Positions 54,355 through 63,143 of a stretch of 64,000 nucleotides of DNA are shown here, one piece after another. Both the position numbers and the translations under genes were made by a program. Position 1 is the stretch's first letter. Every line of letters begins with the position of its first letter. Where the stretch lies: NCBI GenBank assembly GCA_046710535.1, contig JBKEHH010000005.1, forward strand, positions 199,151 through 263,150. Direction: 5' to 3'. The DNA is from CAWVSB01 sp046710535. Its GTDB lineage: Bacteria; Pseudomonadota; Gammaproteobacteria; Pseudomonadales; CAWVSB01. The notes below the pieces were generated by a model, which saw only the letters and a list, made by a program, of their open reading frames with translations, was not told where the DNA came from and searched no databases.

Positions 54355-56457
54355 TTAAAAGCTAATTCTAACTCCAGCGACAATAGATCGTCCCGCTTCT
54401 GGCGCTTGGTCTCGTAAAACAGACACACTATTGCGAATTTCTTCGTCAGTAATATTTTTGACTTTTAAGAACACCAAGGCGTTTTGGCTGTCTTGCTTGC
54501 CAACGCGGTAATCCATACCAGCATCCCAGCGGGTATACCCATCAGTTTTGTTTTCAAACTCTCCAGGGTTGTCTTGGTCGGCGGCATTGAGTACTGCAAG
54601 GTAAGAGCCAAAAGCACCGTTCTGGTAATTTAGCTCTGAGCCAAACCGTAATGGCGGCAATAAAGGCACGTCCCCGCTGTTATCTAGCTCACCGGTTATA
54701 GCGTCACCAAATACGCGTAGTTCAATCTCGCCACCCAATACTTGGCCTAGTGCTGCGGTTACATCAAACTCTACACCATAAAATTTAGCATCTTCTTGGC
54801 GGAAGAAATACACATCTGTTTCATCTTGTTCCATATTGCCATTAGCTAAATAGATGTAATCACTGAAGTCGTTGTAGTAAAACGTCAAGTAAGCATCAAC
54901 CGTGTCACCATGATAATCCAACGACAAATCTAGGTTATTCGATTGTTCATTAGATAAGTTACTGTCCCCTACTTCAATTCTGTTAGTTGCCGCGTGCACA
55001 ACATAATCGCCTAAAGCATTGGTATTATTGGAATATAACTCTTCCACTACCGGCGCTCGTTCTGACGAAGACAATGCTGCACCAAAATGCCAGTTTTGTG
55101 AAAGTGTCCAACTACCGGCAACCGATGCACTAAAACTCTTAAACGATTCATCGCTACCTACATCGGCATCGTAATCATCAACGTCATAGCGTAAACCGAA
55201 CTCATAAATGGCATCGTTATGGTGAAAATCTTCCACAATAAACACGCCATAGCTCTGGGTATTAGTCGCCGGAATGAATGCTTCTTCGCCTACTGCGGCA
55301 AAGTCAGAATCTTCAAATTGTAAGCCGAATGCACCTACAAGACCGTTGATATCACCATGAACAAGTTCTAAACGGCCTTCCATGCTTTCGTTGGTAAATT
55401 TGGTACCTACTTCGCCATTACCTTCTATTTCTCGGTGTTGATAATCGTTGTAGGTTAGTGCAACCCGCATTTCATCAATGAAACCATCGATGTTGGTTAA
55501 GCCGCCGCGAAGATCATAACGGGTTTGCTCGACATCTATGCGGATGTTGCCCTCGCCCTCGTCTTCATCATGATCCTCGCCCTCATGTTCGTCCTCATCG
55601 TGATGTTCTTCGTCTTCGTGCTCATCTTCATCATGATCTTCGTCTTCATCATCGTGATGGCCATGAGTGCCGGCAGGAATACCATAATTATTGGATAGCT
55701 CGCTAACAGCTAAACCAAAAAAGCCATTATCACCGACAAAACTGGCACCAAAAGTAAATGTGTCCATATCGGAGTCGGTGTTTTCAAGCACATCTTTTTC
55801 ACCTTCGGGGGTATCGACGGCAGGGTTAGTAGCATAGCCAGGAATATTTATGTCATTGCTGTCGCGTTTTACGCCGTCAAGGTGGAAGGCAAAAGGACCG
55901 CTACCACCTTCTATTTTTAATACCGCCGTAGTCTTGCCATTCACATCCCCATAGCGAATTTCTCCAGCCCCGGTAAGGCCTTCAATTTGCTTAGTAGGAA
56001 TTCGATTATCTATTACATTGACCACGCCGCCAATGGCGCCGCCGCCGTACAATAGCGTTGATGGCCCGCGTAGTACTTCTACCGATTCTGCCAGCACAGG
56101 TTCAACACTCACCGCGTGGTCCGCGCTGTTATTAGAAGCATCACCGCTGCCAGTACCATTTTGCAGTACAGATACGCGTGGTCCTTGTTGGCCACGGATA
56201 ACAGGTTGTCCGACAGAGGGACCAAATGATGCATTAGCAATACCAGGCATACTGCCCAAGGTGTCACCAATAGAGTTGGTAGATAAATTACGTAGTTCTT
56301 CACCGCTAACAACAGTAACAGGTAAAGCTGTTTCAGCTTGGGTTTTGTGTAGAACACCAGTAACGATAATGTGTTCTAGTTGATTTTTTGCATAAACATT
56401 ATTTGTAGATACAGCGGCGCATGCCACTGCTAGGCATATAGATTTACGAGCAAACAT
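54355..56457 (-). CDS. TonB-dependent receptor with His/Asp/Glu-rich loop (ZnuD-like)
   Basis: A 700-residue outer-membrane active transporter. Signal peptide to about residue 23; a plug with HIIVTGV (30-35), SIGDTLGSMPGI, RGQQGPRVSVLQNG and VEVLRGPSTLLYGGGAIGGVVNVID; then a 22-strand-type barrel with a C-terminal VAGVRISF. An extracellular-loop-like stretch at about 265-302 is almost only His, Asp and Glu. Similar loops in ZnuD-type receptors bind zinc, so a metal (zinc or other divalent) is the likely substrate. It is co-transcribed behind a DUF2946-like and a DUF1499 gene. No clear Zur or Fur box was seen upstream. Confidence 0.9.
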   Translation of the reverse strand: MFARKSICLAVACAAVSTNNVYAKNQLEHIIVTGVLHKTQAETALPVTVVSGEELRNLSTNSIGDTLGSMPGIANASFGPSVGQPVIRGQQGPRVSVLQNGTGSGDASNNSADHAVSVEPVLAESVEVLRGPSTLLYGGGAIGGVVNVIDNRIPTKQIEGLTGAGEIRYGDVNGKTTAVLKIEGGSGPFAFHLDGVKRDSNDINIPGYATNPAVDTPEGEKDVLENTDSDMDTFTFGASFVGDNGFFGLAVSELSNNYGIPAGTHGHHDDEDEDHDEDEHEDEEHHDEDEHEGEDHDEDEGEGNIRIDVEQTRYDLRGGLTNIDGFIDEMRVALTYNDYQHREIEGNGEVGTKFTNESMEGRLELVHGDINGLVGAFGLQFEDSDFAAVGEEAFIPATNTQSYGVFIVEDFHHNDAIYEFGLRYDVDDYDADVGSDESFKSFSASVAGSWTLSQNWHFGAALSSSERAPVVEELYSNNTNALGDYVVHAATNRIEVGDSNLSNEQSNNLDLSLDYHGDTVDAYLTFYYNDFSDYIYLANGNMEQDETDVYFFRQEDAKFYGVEFDVTAALGQVLGGEIELRVFGDAITGELDNSGDVPLLPPLRFGSELNYQNGAFGSYLAVLNAADQDNPGEFENKTDGYTRWDAGMDYRVGKQDSQNALVFLKVKNITDEEIRNSVSVLRDQAPEAGRSIVAGVRISF

Positions 56458-56503
56458 AAGAAACCTCTTAAATTAAACAATAAAAAGACAGAATATTGAA
56501 AAA

Positions 56504-56794
56504 CTAAGAGATGCTGGGCGGGGCCCGAGATAAATAGTTATTAGTCGGTAGGGAGGTAACATGCTCACCGCTAACACCAGGAAAAGAAGCGCTAGTGGTA
56601 ATAGAGAGATCAAAATAAAACTCAGCGGTTATCGCTTGTGCTGTATGACCGTGCAGACAAACAACACAATGCTGCTCGTCACTGCTGTTGTCGTGCACAT
56701 GGCTAGCTTCCCCAGCGCTGGTAAGCAGCGTAGTGAGGGCAAGTAAGCCAATTAATAATATGGACCGTAAGTTCATAGTCGGGATCGTAGTCAT
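56504..56794 (-). CDS. Small exported His/Cys protein (DUF2946-like)
   Basis: Up to 96 residues: a hydrophobic signal sequence (RSILLIGLLALTTLLTSAG) followed by SHVHDNSSDEQHCVVCLHGH, a His/Cys cluster with CVVC. Small proteins of this type often sit beside TonB metal receptors and are thought to bind or chaperone metal. ATG 56794 and ATG 56776 are both possible; neither has a clear ribosome site, and a TTG at 56812 overlaps the upstream gene. It lies between the DUF1499 gene and the receptor. Confidence 0.7.
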   Translation of the reverse strand: MTTIPTMNLRSILLIGLLALTTLLTSAGEASHVHDNSSDEQHCVVCLHGHTAQAITAEFYFDLSITTSASFPGVSGEHVTSLPTNNYLSRAPPSIS

Positions 56795-56808
56795 AAAGAA
56801 TGACAAAA

Positions 56809-57258
56809 TCAATACATATATGTTGTTAGTTGTTGGCGCAAGGCCTCGACCCGTTTAGCATTCACGCCCATATCACTGATGCCAAGACGCGATGAAGAGC
56901 GCACATGAATAAGCTGTTGTTGATTGATAAACAGCAATTGCAGGTCATCTTTAAACCGCAAGGTTGGTGTTGTGACTACAACGTACAAAAAATTAGCGTC
57001 GTCAATCATCAGCTCCCAACCTGCTTGTTTGCCAATCCACTGCTTTAATTCTAGCCATTGCTTTTGTGTGCTGGGCAATGGCTTGACATAGGATGAAGCG
57101 CTGTCATTTACACTGCTTACACAATTAGGAAAGCTACCGCAGGGGGCTACGTTTTCTTCAGCCGCCGGTTGTGTCGGCGGGCTTGTACATGCGCTAAGTA
57201 ATAATGTTGAAGTGACTATTGCAGTACAAATAATTCGTTGGCGAGTTGTGTATTGCAT
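56809..57258 (-). CDS. DUF1499-family lipoprotein
   Basis: 149 residues. Lipoprotein signal with LSAC (Cys 24); then APCGSFPNCVSSV, the DUF1499 start, a middle strand region, and a C-terminal RSSSRLGISDMGVNAKRVEALRQQL typical of the family. The biochemical role of DUF1499 is unknown. First gene of the minus-strand receptor operon. The upstream DNA (57259-57370) is very AT-rich and may hold its promoter. Confidence 0.82.
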   Translation of the reverse strand: MQYTTRQRIICTAIVTSTLLLSACTSPPTQPAAEENVAPCGSFPNCVSSVNDSASSYVKPLPSTQKQWLELKQWIGKQAGWELMIDDANFLYVVVTTPTLRFKDDLQLLFINQQQLIHVRSSSRLGISDMGVNAKRVEALRQQLTTYMY

Positions 57259-57376
57259 TGTTGTTTTTCACCTGATAGTTTTTATCTATAAATAAATAGA
57301 AATAATATATTTTATTTATGTCTCTGCGCGCTTGATACTCACTTCATTCAAGCAATAACCAAATTTGGAGGCTCTT

Positions 57377-57790
57377 ATGACAACTAGTATCTATGTGCGC
57401 AATTACATGAATTTAAGACCAACAAAAGTAGTAAGTGCTACCACATTGGGAGAGCTTACCAAAATACTGGCGGATAACCATGTTAGTGGTGTGCCGGTGG
57501 TTAACAGCAACAACGAAATAATTGGCTTTGTCTCAGAGCAAGACTGCATTAAGCAGTTGTTATTAGGCAGTTATCACTGTGATCAACCAGCTACAGTTGA
57601 AGATGTTATGAAGCGGGACGTAGTGAGTGTAAAGCCTGATGACAGTATTATCGACTTGGCTGAGAACATGGGAGATCACAAGGCGAAAACCTACCCGGTG
57701 ACTGAAAACGTTAAGTTGGTAGGCGTATTTACTCGCCAACACGTATTGGCAGGTTTAGAGAAAAATCAACAACATTGCGGTGCTTGGTAG
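57377..57790 (+). CDS. CBS-domain pair protein
   Basis: 137 residues made of two CBS motifs: about 7-60 (YMNLRPTKVVSATTLGELTKIL, VSGVPVVNSNNEIIGFVSEQD) and about 75-128 (VMKRDVVSVKPDDSIIDLAENM, TYPVTENVKLVGVFTRQHVL). CBS pairs bind adenine nucleotides and sense energy or redox state. The frame opens at a TTG (57365), but GGAGG 5 nt before ATG 57377 decides the start. The peroxiredoxin gene follows by 31 nt. Confidence 0.88.
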   Translation: MTTSIYVRNYMNLRPTKVVSATTLGELTKILADNHVSGVPVVNSNNEIIGFVSEQDCIKQLLLGSYHCDQPATVEDVMKRDVVSVKPDDSIIDLAENMGDHKAKTYPVTENVKLVGVFTRQHVLAGLEKNQQHCGAW

Positions 57791-57821
57791 CACCTTTACT
57801 AAAACTAAAGAGGAAAACACT

Positions 57822-58337
57822 ATGTCTAATACAGTCCCTAACGTCACTTTTAAAACGCGTGCTCGTGATGAATCCATTGGCGGCGACAATCCTTTCCGTT
57901 GGGAAGATAAAACCACCGCCGATATCTTCGCCGGTAAAAGCGTTGTTATCGTGGCCTTACCCGGAGCGTTTACCCCAACGTGCTCAAGCACCCATTTACC
58001 GGGCTATGAGGCCAAATATGAAGAGCTGAAAGCCAAAGGCATTGATGAAGTATATTGTGTCAGCGTTAACGATGCGTTCTCAATGTATCAATGGTCTAAA
58101 CAGCTAGGTGTGGAAAAAGTAAAAATGCTGCCTGATGGCAATGGTGACTTTAGCCGCGGAATGGGCATGCTGGTGAAGAAAGAAAATCTCGGCTTTGGTG
58201 ATCGCTCATGGCGCTACTCAATGCATGTAGTCGACGGCGTTATTCAGTCGCAGTTTGTAGAAGCAGGCGTGATGGATAACTGCCCAGAAGACCCGTTTGA
58301 AGTTAGTGACGTTGATACAATGCTAGCTAGTCTATAA
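57822..58337 (+). CDS. Peroxiredoxin (Prx5-type)
   Basis: 171 residues, a thiol peroxidase of the Prx5 group. Peroxidatic C54 lies in PGAFTPTCSSTHLPGY; FSMYQWSKQLGVEKVKMLPDGNGDF and RYSMHVVDGVI follow the family; other cysteines occur in VYCVSV and DNCPEDPF. It reduces hydrogen peroxide or organic peroxides. AAGAGGA 7 nt before the ATG at 57822 fixes the start, though the frame opens at 57780. A strong hairpin lies after the stop. Confidence 0.9.
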   Translation: MSNTVPNVTFKTRARDESIGGDNPFRWEDKTTADIFAGKSVVIVALPGAFTPTCSSTHLPGYEAKYEELKAKGIDEVYCVSVNDAFSMYQWSKQLGVEKVKMLPDGNGDFSRGMGMLVKKENLGFGDRSWRYSMHVVDGVIQSQFVEAGVMDNCPEDPFEVSDVDTMLASL

Positions 58338-58346
58338 TTTTGACCT

Positions 58347-58376
58347 TAAGCACCCCGGTAACTACCGGGGTGCTTA
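58347..58376 (+). terminator. Hairpin after the peroxiredoxin gene
   Basis: Perfect 12-bp stem (58347-58358 with 58365-58376) and a 6-nt loop TAACTA, 10 nt after the stop. It is followed by ACCCATC, not T, so it is a strong structure but an atypical intrinsic terminator. Confidence 0.6.
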
Positions 58377-58474
58377 CCCATCGTTACTCTCCACATAATG
58401 GACTTTAAGCCAGTTAACTCGTAATCTTCCTTGTCGCTTAAAGACTATTTAATAAGTCGAATCAAGGAGTTGTA

Positions 58475-59740
58475 ATGGCCTGTAAACCTACCCTTAATAA
58501 AGTAAACACTGCCTTTGCTGGCTTGTCTTTTATTAAAGATATCCCTATCCCCAGGGATCTTGAATTAGTCACTAACTATGGCCAAGAAGTGTCAGGTACT
58601 AGCGTAAATGTTTCCAGTGAGCAAATGCAAAATGTATGGCAAGCCGTTGAAGATTTATATAAAACACGGATGTACAACATGGTCGGCTTTACTGTGCGCC
58701 GGCAAGGTCAGCTCATATTCGACCGCAGCCTAGGAATGGCAAGTGGAGAGTATGGCGAGGTCGATGCAAAAGCAGCGACAATCGATACGCCGGTGTGTTT
58801 GTTTTCTGCATCAAAAGTTATCTCTGCATTGTTATTAATTAAGTTAGAAGAGCTTGGTCAACTAAGCATGCAGCATAATATCAGCCACTATATTCCAAAC
58901 TTTGGTGCTCATGGCAAAGAAGACTTAACGCTAGAGGATTTGGTTTCCCACCGAGCGAAAGTACCGACCCTAGAATTTGAAAGCGCCGAGCAACTTACTG
59001 ATCATGATTTGATTTTAAGACTGTTGTGCGACCAAAAACCGCATAAAAAGAAACAAGCTTACCATGCAGTAACAGGAGGTTTTATTGTTGGCGAAATTGT
59101 TCAAATTGTTACCGGGCAGTCAATTGACAAAGCCTTAGATAAGTATTTTCGCGAGCCACTTAAAATGAAGTATTTCACTTATGGTGTTGCCAAAAAATAT
59201 CGTAACAAGGCAGCACAAAATCATTTTTCTGGCCTGCCGTTACCGCACCCGATTAGCAGGCTACCAAAATCAATTCTAGGCTTTGAATTCGAAGAAGTAA
59301 TAACGCGATCAAACGAAGAGCTGTTTCAATCATCTGCCTTGCCGTCTGCAAATATGTATGCGACCAGTGAGGAGTGCACGCGCTTTTATCAGATGATATT
59401 AAATGGTGGCAGTTATAATGGGGTCGAAGTGTTAAAGCCAGAGACAGTTAAAAAAGCCCTTAAAGGTTATTTTTTACCAGGTTTTGATAGCACATTAAAA
59501 ATCCCAATGTCATTTTCACGTGGCGGCTTTATGTTGAACAACAAATCTGTGCCATTGTTTGGTTTGCGAGCAAAACAGGCGTTTGGGCATTTAGGTTTTA
59601 TGAATGTGATGAACTGGGGAGACCCAGAGCGTAAAATTTCGGTGGCGGTTATGACATCAGGCAAACCGACGGTGGGGCCCCATCTTGCAAGTTTGCTTAA
59701 TGTCAGTAACACCATTACTAGAAACTTTTCTAAATTATAA
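58475..59740 (+). CDS. Serine hydrolase of the beta-lactamase (class C/EstB) family
   Basis: 421 residues. Penicillin-binding-type serine hydrolase: the S-x-x-K motif is SASK near 111-114 in CLFSASKVISALLLIKLEELG; LTLEDLVSHRAKVP follows; YHAVTGGFIVGEIVQ holds the Tyr motif (Y-x-A instead of Y-x-N); AFGHLGFMN near 375 takes the place of the K-T-G/H-x-G box. Such enzymes are mostly esterases or peptidases. No signal peptide is visible, so it is probably cytoplasmic. Single gene, convergent with plsC. The ATG has AAGGAG upstream. Confidence 0.85.
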   Translation: MACKPTLNKVNTAFAGLSFIKDIPIPRDLELVTNYGQEVSGTSVNVSSEQMQNVWQAVEDLYKTRMYNMVGFTVRRQGQLIFDRSLGMASGEYGEVDAKAATIDTPVCLFSASKVISALLLIKLEELGQLSMQHNISHYIPNFGAHGKEDLTLEDLVSHRAKVPTLEFESAEQLTDHDLILRLLCDQKPHKKKQAYHAVTGGFIVGEIVQIVTGQSIDKALDKYFREPLKMKYFTYGVAKKYRNKAAQNHFSGLPLPHPISRLPKSILGFEFEEVITRSNEELFQSSALPSANMYATSEECTRFYQMILNGGSYNGVEVLKPETVKKALKGYFLPGFDSTLKIPMSFSRGGFMLNNKSVPLFGLRAKQAFGHLGFMNVMNWGDPERKISVAVMTSGKPTVGPHLASLLNVSNTITRNFSKL

Positions 59741-59754
59741 CCGTCGTCATTAAA

Positions 59755-60483
59755 TTATTGGATCAGTGCTAATTCCGTTTCAATCCACTGCTGAACTGTA
59801 GCAGTAATCTCGCGCGCAGATTTTCCAGTAGTCTTAATTGGTCGGCCAATACTAACAACAATAGTACCGGGCTGTTTAGTAAAAGACCTTGCTGGCCAAT
59901 GGCTGCCAGCGTTGTGAGCGACGGGTATAACATCAACCCCTGCAGCTATGGCAATGCCGGCGCCGCCTCTCGCATATTTTGCTTTAGTGCCAGGTAATTT
60001 GCGTGACCCTTCAGGAAATATTAGCACCGACATTCCATCACTTAAGCGTGTTTGGCCTTGGCGCATCATTTGACGCAATGCTTCGCGTGGTGAGTTGCGA
60101 TCAATAGCGATTGGTCTCATGAGGCGCAATGCCCAGCCGAACGCAGGAATTCTAAATAGCTCGCGCTTCAACACTGTTGTCACTGGGCGAAAATAGAGTT
60201 GCAGAAAATAGGTTTCCCACGCGGATTGATGGTTAGCTAGGATGAGTACAGGTTGTCCGTTGACGTTTTCTGCGCCACGGACCTCAATGGTTACGCCGCA
60301 GCTGACGCAAAACCACCATACGGTGAAACGATTCCACAGCAATATATATTTAGAGACTGCGTTATAAGGGAGCCAGAATAGGAATAACCCTGCGCTAATA
60401 CCGATAAAAGCCGTAGCTAAAATATAACCGACAACGAAAATAAAACTTCTTATCACTCGCACTAATTGTCGTAGTGAATTCAT
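59755..60483 (-). CDS. plsC: 1-acyl-sn-glycerol-3-phosphate acyltransferase
   Basis: 242 residues. N-terminal membrane segment (about 10-38), the acyltransferase motif NHQSAWET (Glu where most members have Asp in HX4D), MRPIAIDR, and FPEGSRKLPG for glycerol-phosphate binding. It makes phosphatidic acid. Its start overlaps the end of gmhB by 4 nt. Confidence 0.9.
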   Translation of the reverse strand: MNSLRQLVRVIRSFIFVVGYILATAFIGISAGLFLFWLPYNAVSKYILLWNRFTVWWFCVSCGVTIEVRGAENVNGQPVLILANHQSAWETYFLQLYFRPVTTVLKRELFRIPAFGWALRLMRPIAIDRNSPREALRQMMRQGQTRLSDGMSVLIFPEGSRKLPGTKAKYARGGAGIAIAAGVDVIPVAHNAGSHWPARSFTKQPGTIVVSIGRPIKTTGKSAREITATVQQWIETELALIQ

Positions 60484-61037
60484 ACATCGTCCGCGGTGAG
60501 GTAATTAGCTACTGCCATAAGATCATCAAAGATCTTAGCATTGCGTAGTTTGCTATCAGTTTGATCGACAAGAGTAGCAGCAGTCTTTTGCCCCTTACCA
60601 GTTCTAACGAGTAATGGTGTGCAGTCTTTCGCAATTCCCGCTTGTAAGTCACGCAAACTGTCGCCAACCATGGGGCAGCCTGCGACGCAGCATTTGGTAT
60701 GGTTTTCAATTTGGTCCAATAAACCTGCTAATGGTTTTCGGCAGTCACAAGCATCGATTGGCGCATGGGGGCAATAAAAAATACCAGCAATACGGCCACC
60801 AGCTTGTTCAACTAAGTCGGTCATTTTGTTATGCATGGCATCCAAATCAGTTTGGTTGAAATAGCCCCGACCTAAACCTGATTGATTAGTGGCGATAAAA
60901 ACCTCAAAACCATGCTCGCATAATTTAGCAATGGCATCCAAGCTGTTAGCTATGGGCAACCATTCTTGTGCATTCTTTACATAGGCGTAGGAGTCCTGAT
61001 TAATGACTCCGTCGCGATCGAGAATGATAATTTTCAT
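60480..61037 (-). CDS. gmhB: D-glycero-D-manno-heptose 1,7-bisphosphate 7-phosphatase
   Basis: A 185-residue HAD phosphatase. ILDRDGVINQDS holds the nucleophile Asp; ATNQSGLGRGYF; zinc-type cluster CPHAPIDACDCRKP; MVGDSLRDLQAG. GmhB removes the 7-phosphate in ADP-heptose synthesis for lipopolysaccharide core. It sits in the frequent glyQ-glyS-gmhB-plsC order, 15 nt after glyS. Confidence 0.95.
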   Translation of the reverse strand: MKIIILDRDGVINQDSYAYVKNAQEWLPIANSLDAIAKLCEHGFEVFIATNQSGLGRGYFNQTDLDAMHNKMTDLVEQAGGRIAGIFYCPHAPIDACDCRKPLAGLLDQIENHTKCCVAGCPMVGDSLRDLQAGIAKDCTPLLVRTGKGQKTAATLVDQTDSKLRNAKIFDDLMAVANYLTADDV

Positions 61038-61052
61038 GCTTAGCTTACTAAC

Positions 61053-63143
61053 CTAATTTTGTAGTACTGATATGTTGGCAATTTGAATAAATTGCTGATT
61101 CAGCACGCGCAATAAATTAACCCGGTTAGTCCGCACAGCTATATCGTCATCCATTACCATTACATCGTCAAAAAACATATCAACGCTATCTTTAAGTGCC
61201 GCCAGTTTAGTTAGCGCACTGGTGTATTCACGATTTTGAGTAAGCTTTGCAACAGCGCTAGTTAAAGTAGATATTTGCTCAAATAGATTGATTTCGGCAG
61301 CAGAGTTAAACAATTCAGGGTTTACATCAGTAGCAGCAATGTCGTCGCCCTGCTTAGCTAAAATATTTTGTACCCGTTTATTAGCCGCTGCTAGCGCTGT
61401 TGCTTCTGGCAATGCCCTAAAGCTTTGCACCGCTTGAATGCGTAAATCAAAGTCATAGGGGTTATGTTCACCGCTAGCTTTAATTGCCGCTTGTACCGCC
61501 ATCACGGTATCGGTAGCAATATTTTGATCTTGATAAATAGCGCGATACCTGTCCATAATAAAGCTATTTACATCAGCGACTACATTGTCATTACTGATTT
61601 TCCCTACCAAATTATTTTTAGCCTCTGTCAGTAAGCTATTAATATCCAAAGCCAAAAACTGTTTTTCGCTGATAATACGGATAAAGCCTAATACAGCGCG
61701 GCGTAGCGCAAATGGATCTTTAGAACCAGACGGAATTTGACCAATACCGAAAATACCGACTAAGGTATCAAGGCGGTCAGCTAGTGCTACAGCGCAGCCG
61801 GTTAATGTCTCTGGCAGCTTGTCACCAGAAAATTTAGGCAGGTATTGCTCGCGGATAGCATTGGCAACCTCAATTTCTTCGCCATCGTTAAGCGCATAAT
61901 ACATACCGGCTATACCCTGCATTTTGTCAAACTCTAAAACCATATCAGAGACTAAGTCGGCTTTACATAATTGACCCGCGCGCTGGGCGTAGTCGGTGTT
62001 GCCGTTAATTCGTTGTGCTATATAGGCGGCTAATTTAGCTATACGCTGAGTTTTTTCGTAAGTTGTCCCCAGTTGTTTTTGGAATACAACAGTTTTTAAG
62101 CGCTCTACACGCTGGCCCAAATTCGTCTTTTTATCGGTGGCAAAAAAGAACGCAGCGTCATCTAAGCGCGGGCGAATGACTCGCTCGTTACCGCTAATCA
62201 CTTGCGCTGGATCTTTGCTTTCAATGTTGGCAACTGTAATAAAATTCGGCATTAATTCGCCATTGGCGTCTTCAACATGAAAATACTTTTGATGTTCTTT
62301 CATCGATGAAATCAACGCTTCTGCTGGAACGTCTAAAAAGCGCTTTTCAAAGCTGCCGGTTAAGGCAACAGGCCATTCAACTAAGCCGGTAACCTCGTCT
62401 AATAAATCTTCGCCAATAACAGCATGTCCGCCAATATTTTCGCCTTCAGCTTTAACTTGCGCGGCTACCATTGCTTGACGTACTTGGTAGTCAACAATCA
62501 CATAAGCGCTTTTAAGAGCCGCTTCATAATCGGTCGCATTATTAATAATAATATCTTCATTACAATGAAAACGATGGCCGCGGCTTTGGTTGCCTGAATC
62601 AATCCCGAGAATGGTTGCTGGTATAACCTCACTACCAAATAACATGACAACCCAATGGGCCGGCCGGACAAACTCAGTGCGGCTGGCACCCCAACGCATA
62701 CGTTTTGCTATTGGCAGTTGGTCTAATGCGTTTTGCACAATTCCTGGTAGAACATCTACCGCTTTACTGCCGGTTTGAGTACTTCGCGCACACAACTTGT
62801 CTTGCTTGCCATCGTTTTCAACTTTTAAGTCTGCTACAGCAATGCCATTTTTGTTAGCAAAGGCGATAGCTGCTTTGTCGGGTTTGCCATCATCATCAAA
62901 AGCGATTTTTGCTGGAGGGCCCCAAGCAATTATTTCTTTCTGAGGGCTTTGCTCTGCTAAACCTTTGACTACAAACGCTAAGCGGCGCGGTGCGGCTAAT
63001 AGCCCTTTGCTGCTAGTAAAGCTTAACTCTGCTTCTGTAAGGCCAGCTGCAATAGCAGCCGTAAAACTTAGTGACAATGTTTTCAGCGCCGTTGGCGGCA
63101 GCTCTTCTATGCCAATCTCAACAATAAAATCTTGCGCGCTCAT
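61053..63143 (-). CDS. glyS: Glycine-tRNA ligase beta subunit
   Basis: 696 residues, full length. N-terminal FIVEIGIEELPPTALK, WGPPAKIAFD, MRWG and RPAHWVVMLFG; C-terminal FFDDVMVMDDDIAVRTNRVNLLRVL anticodon-binding tail. It pairs with GlyQ in the alpha2-beta2 enzyme. Its ATG overlaps the glyQ stop (TAATG), so the two are translationally coupled. Confidence 0.97.
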   Translation of the reverse strand: MSAQDFIVEIGIEELPPTALKTLSLSFTAAIAAGLTEAELSFTSSKGLLAAPRRLAFVVKGLAEQSPQKEIIAWGPPAKIAFDDDGKPDKAAIAFANKNGIAVADLKVENDGKQDKLCARSTQTGSKAVDVLPGIVQNALDQLPIAKRMRWGASRTEFVRPAHWVVMLFGSEVIPATILGIDSGNQSRGHRFHCNEDIIINNATDYEAALKSAYVIVDYQVRQAMVAAQVKAEGENIGGHAVIGEDLLDEVTGLVEWPVALTGSFEKRFLDVPAEALISSMKEHQKYFHVEDANGELMPNFITVANIESKDPAQVISGNERVIRPRLDDAAFFFATDKKTNLGQRVERLKTVVFQKQLGTTYEKTQRIAKLAAYIAQRINGNTDYAQRAGQLCKADLVSDMVLEFDKMQGIAGMYYALNDGEEIEVANAIREQYLPKFSGDKLPETLTGCAVALADRLDTLVGIFGIGQIPSGSKDPFALRRAVLGFIRIISEKQFLALDINSLLTEAKNNLVGKISNDNVVADVNSFIMDRYRAIYQDQNIATDTVMAVQAAIKASGEHNPYDFDLRIQAVQSFRALPEATALAAANKRVQNILAKQGDDIAATDVNPELFNSAAEINLFEQISTLTSAVAKLTQNREYTSALTKLAALKDSVDMFFDDVMVMDDDIAVRTNRVNLLRVLNQQFIQIANISVLQN

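Noticed and set aside
57241..57370. Possible Zur or Fur box upstream of the metal-receptor operon
   Set aside because: Only AT-rich sequence; no match to the known palindromes that I can defend.
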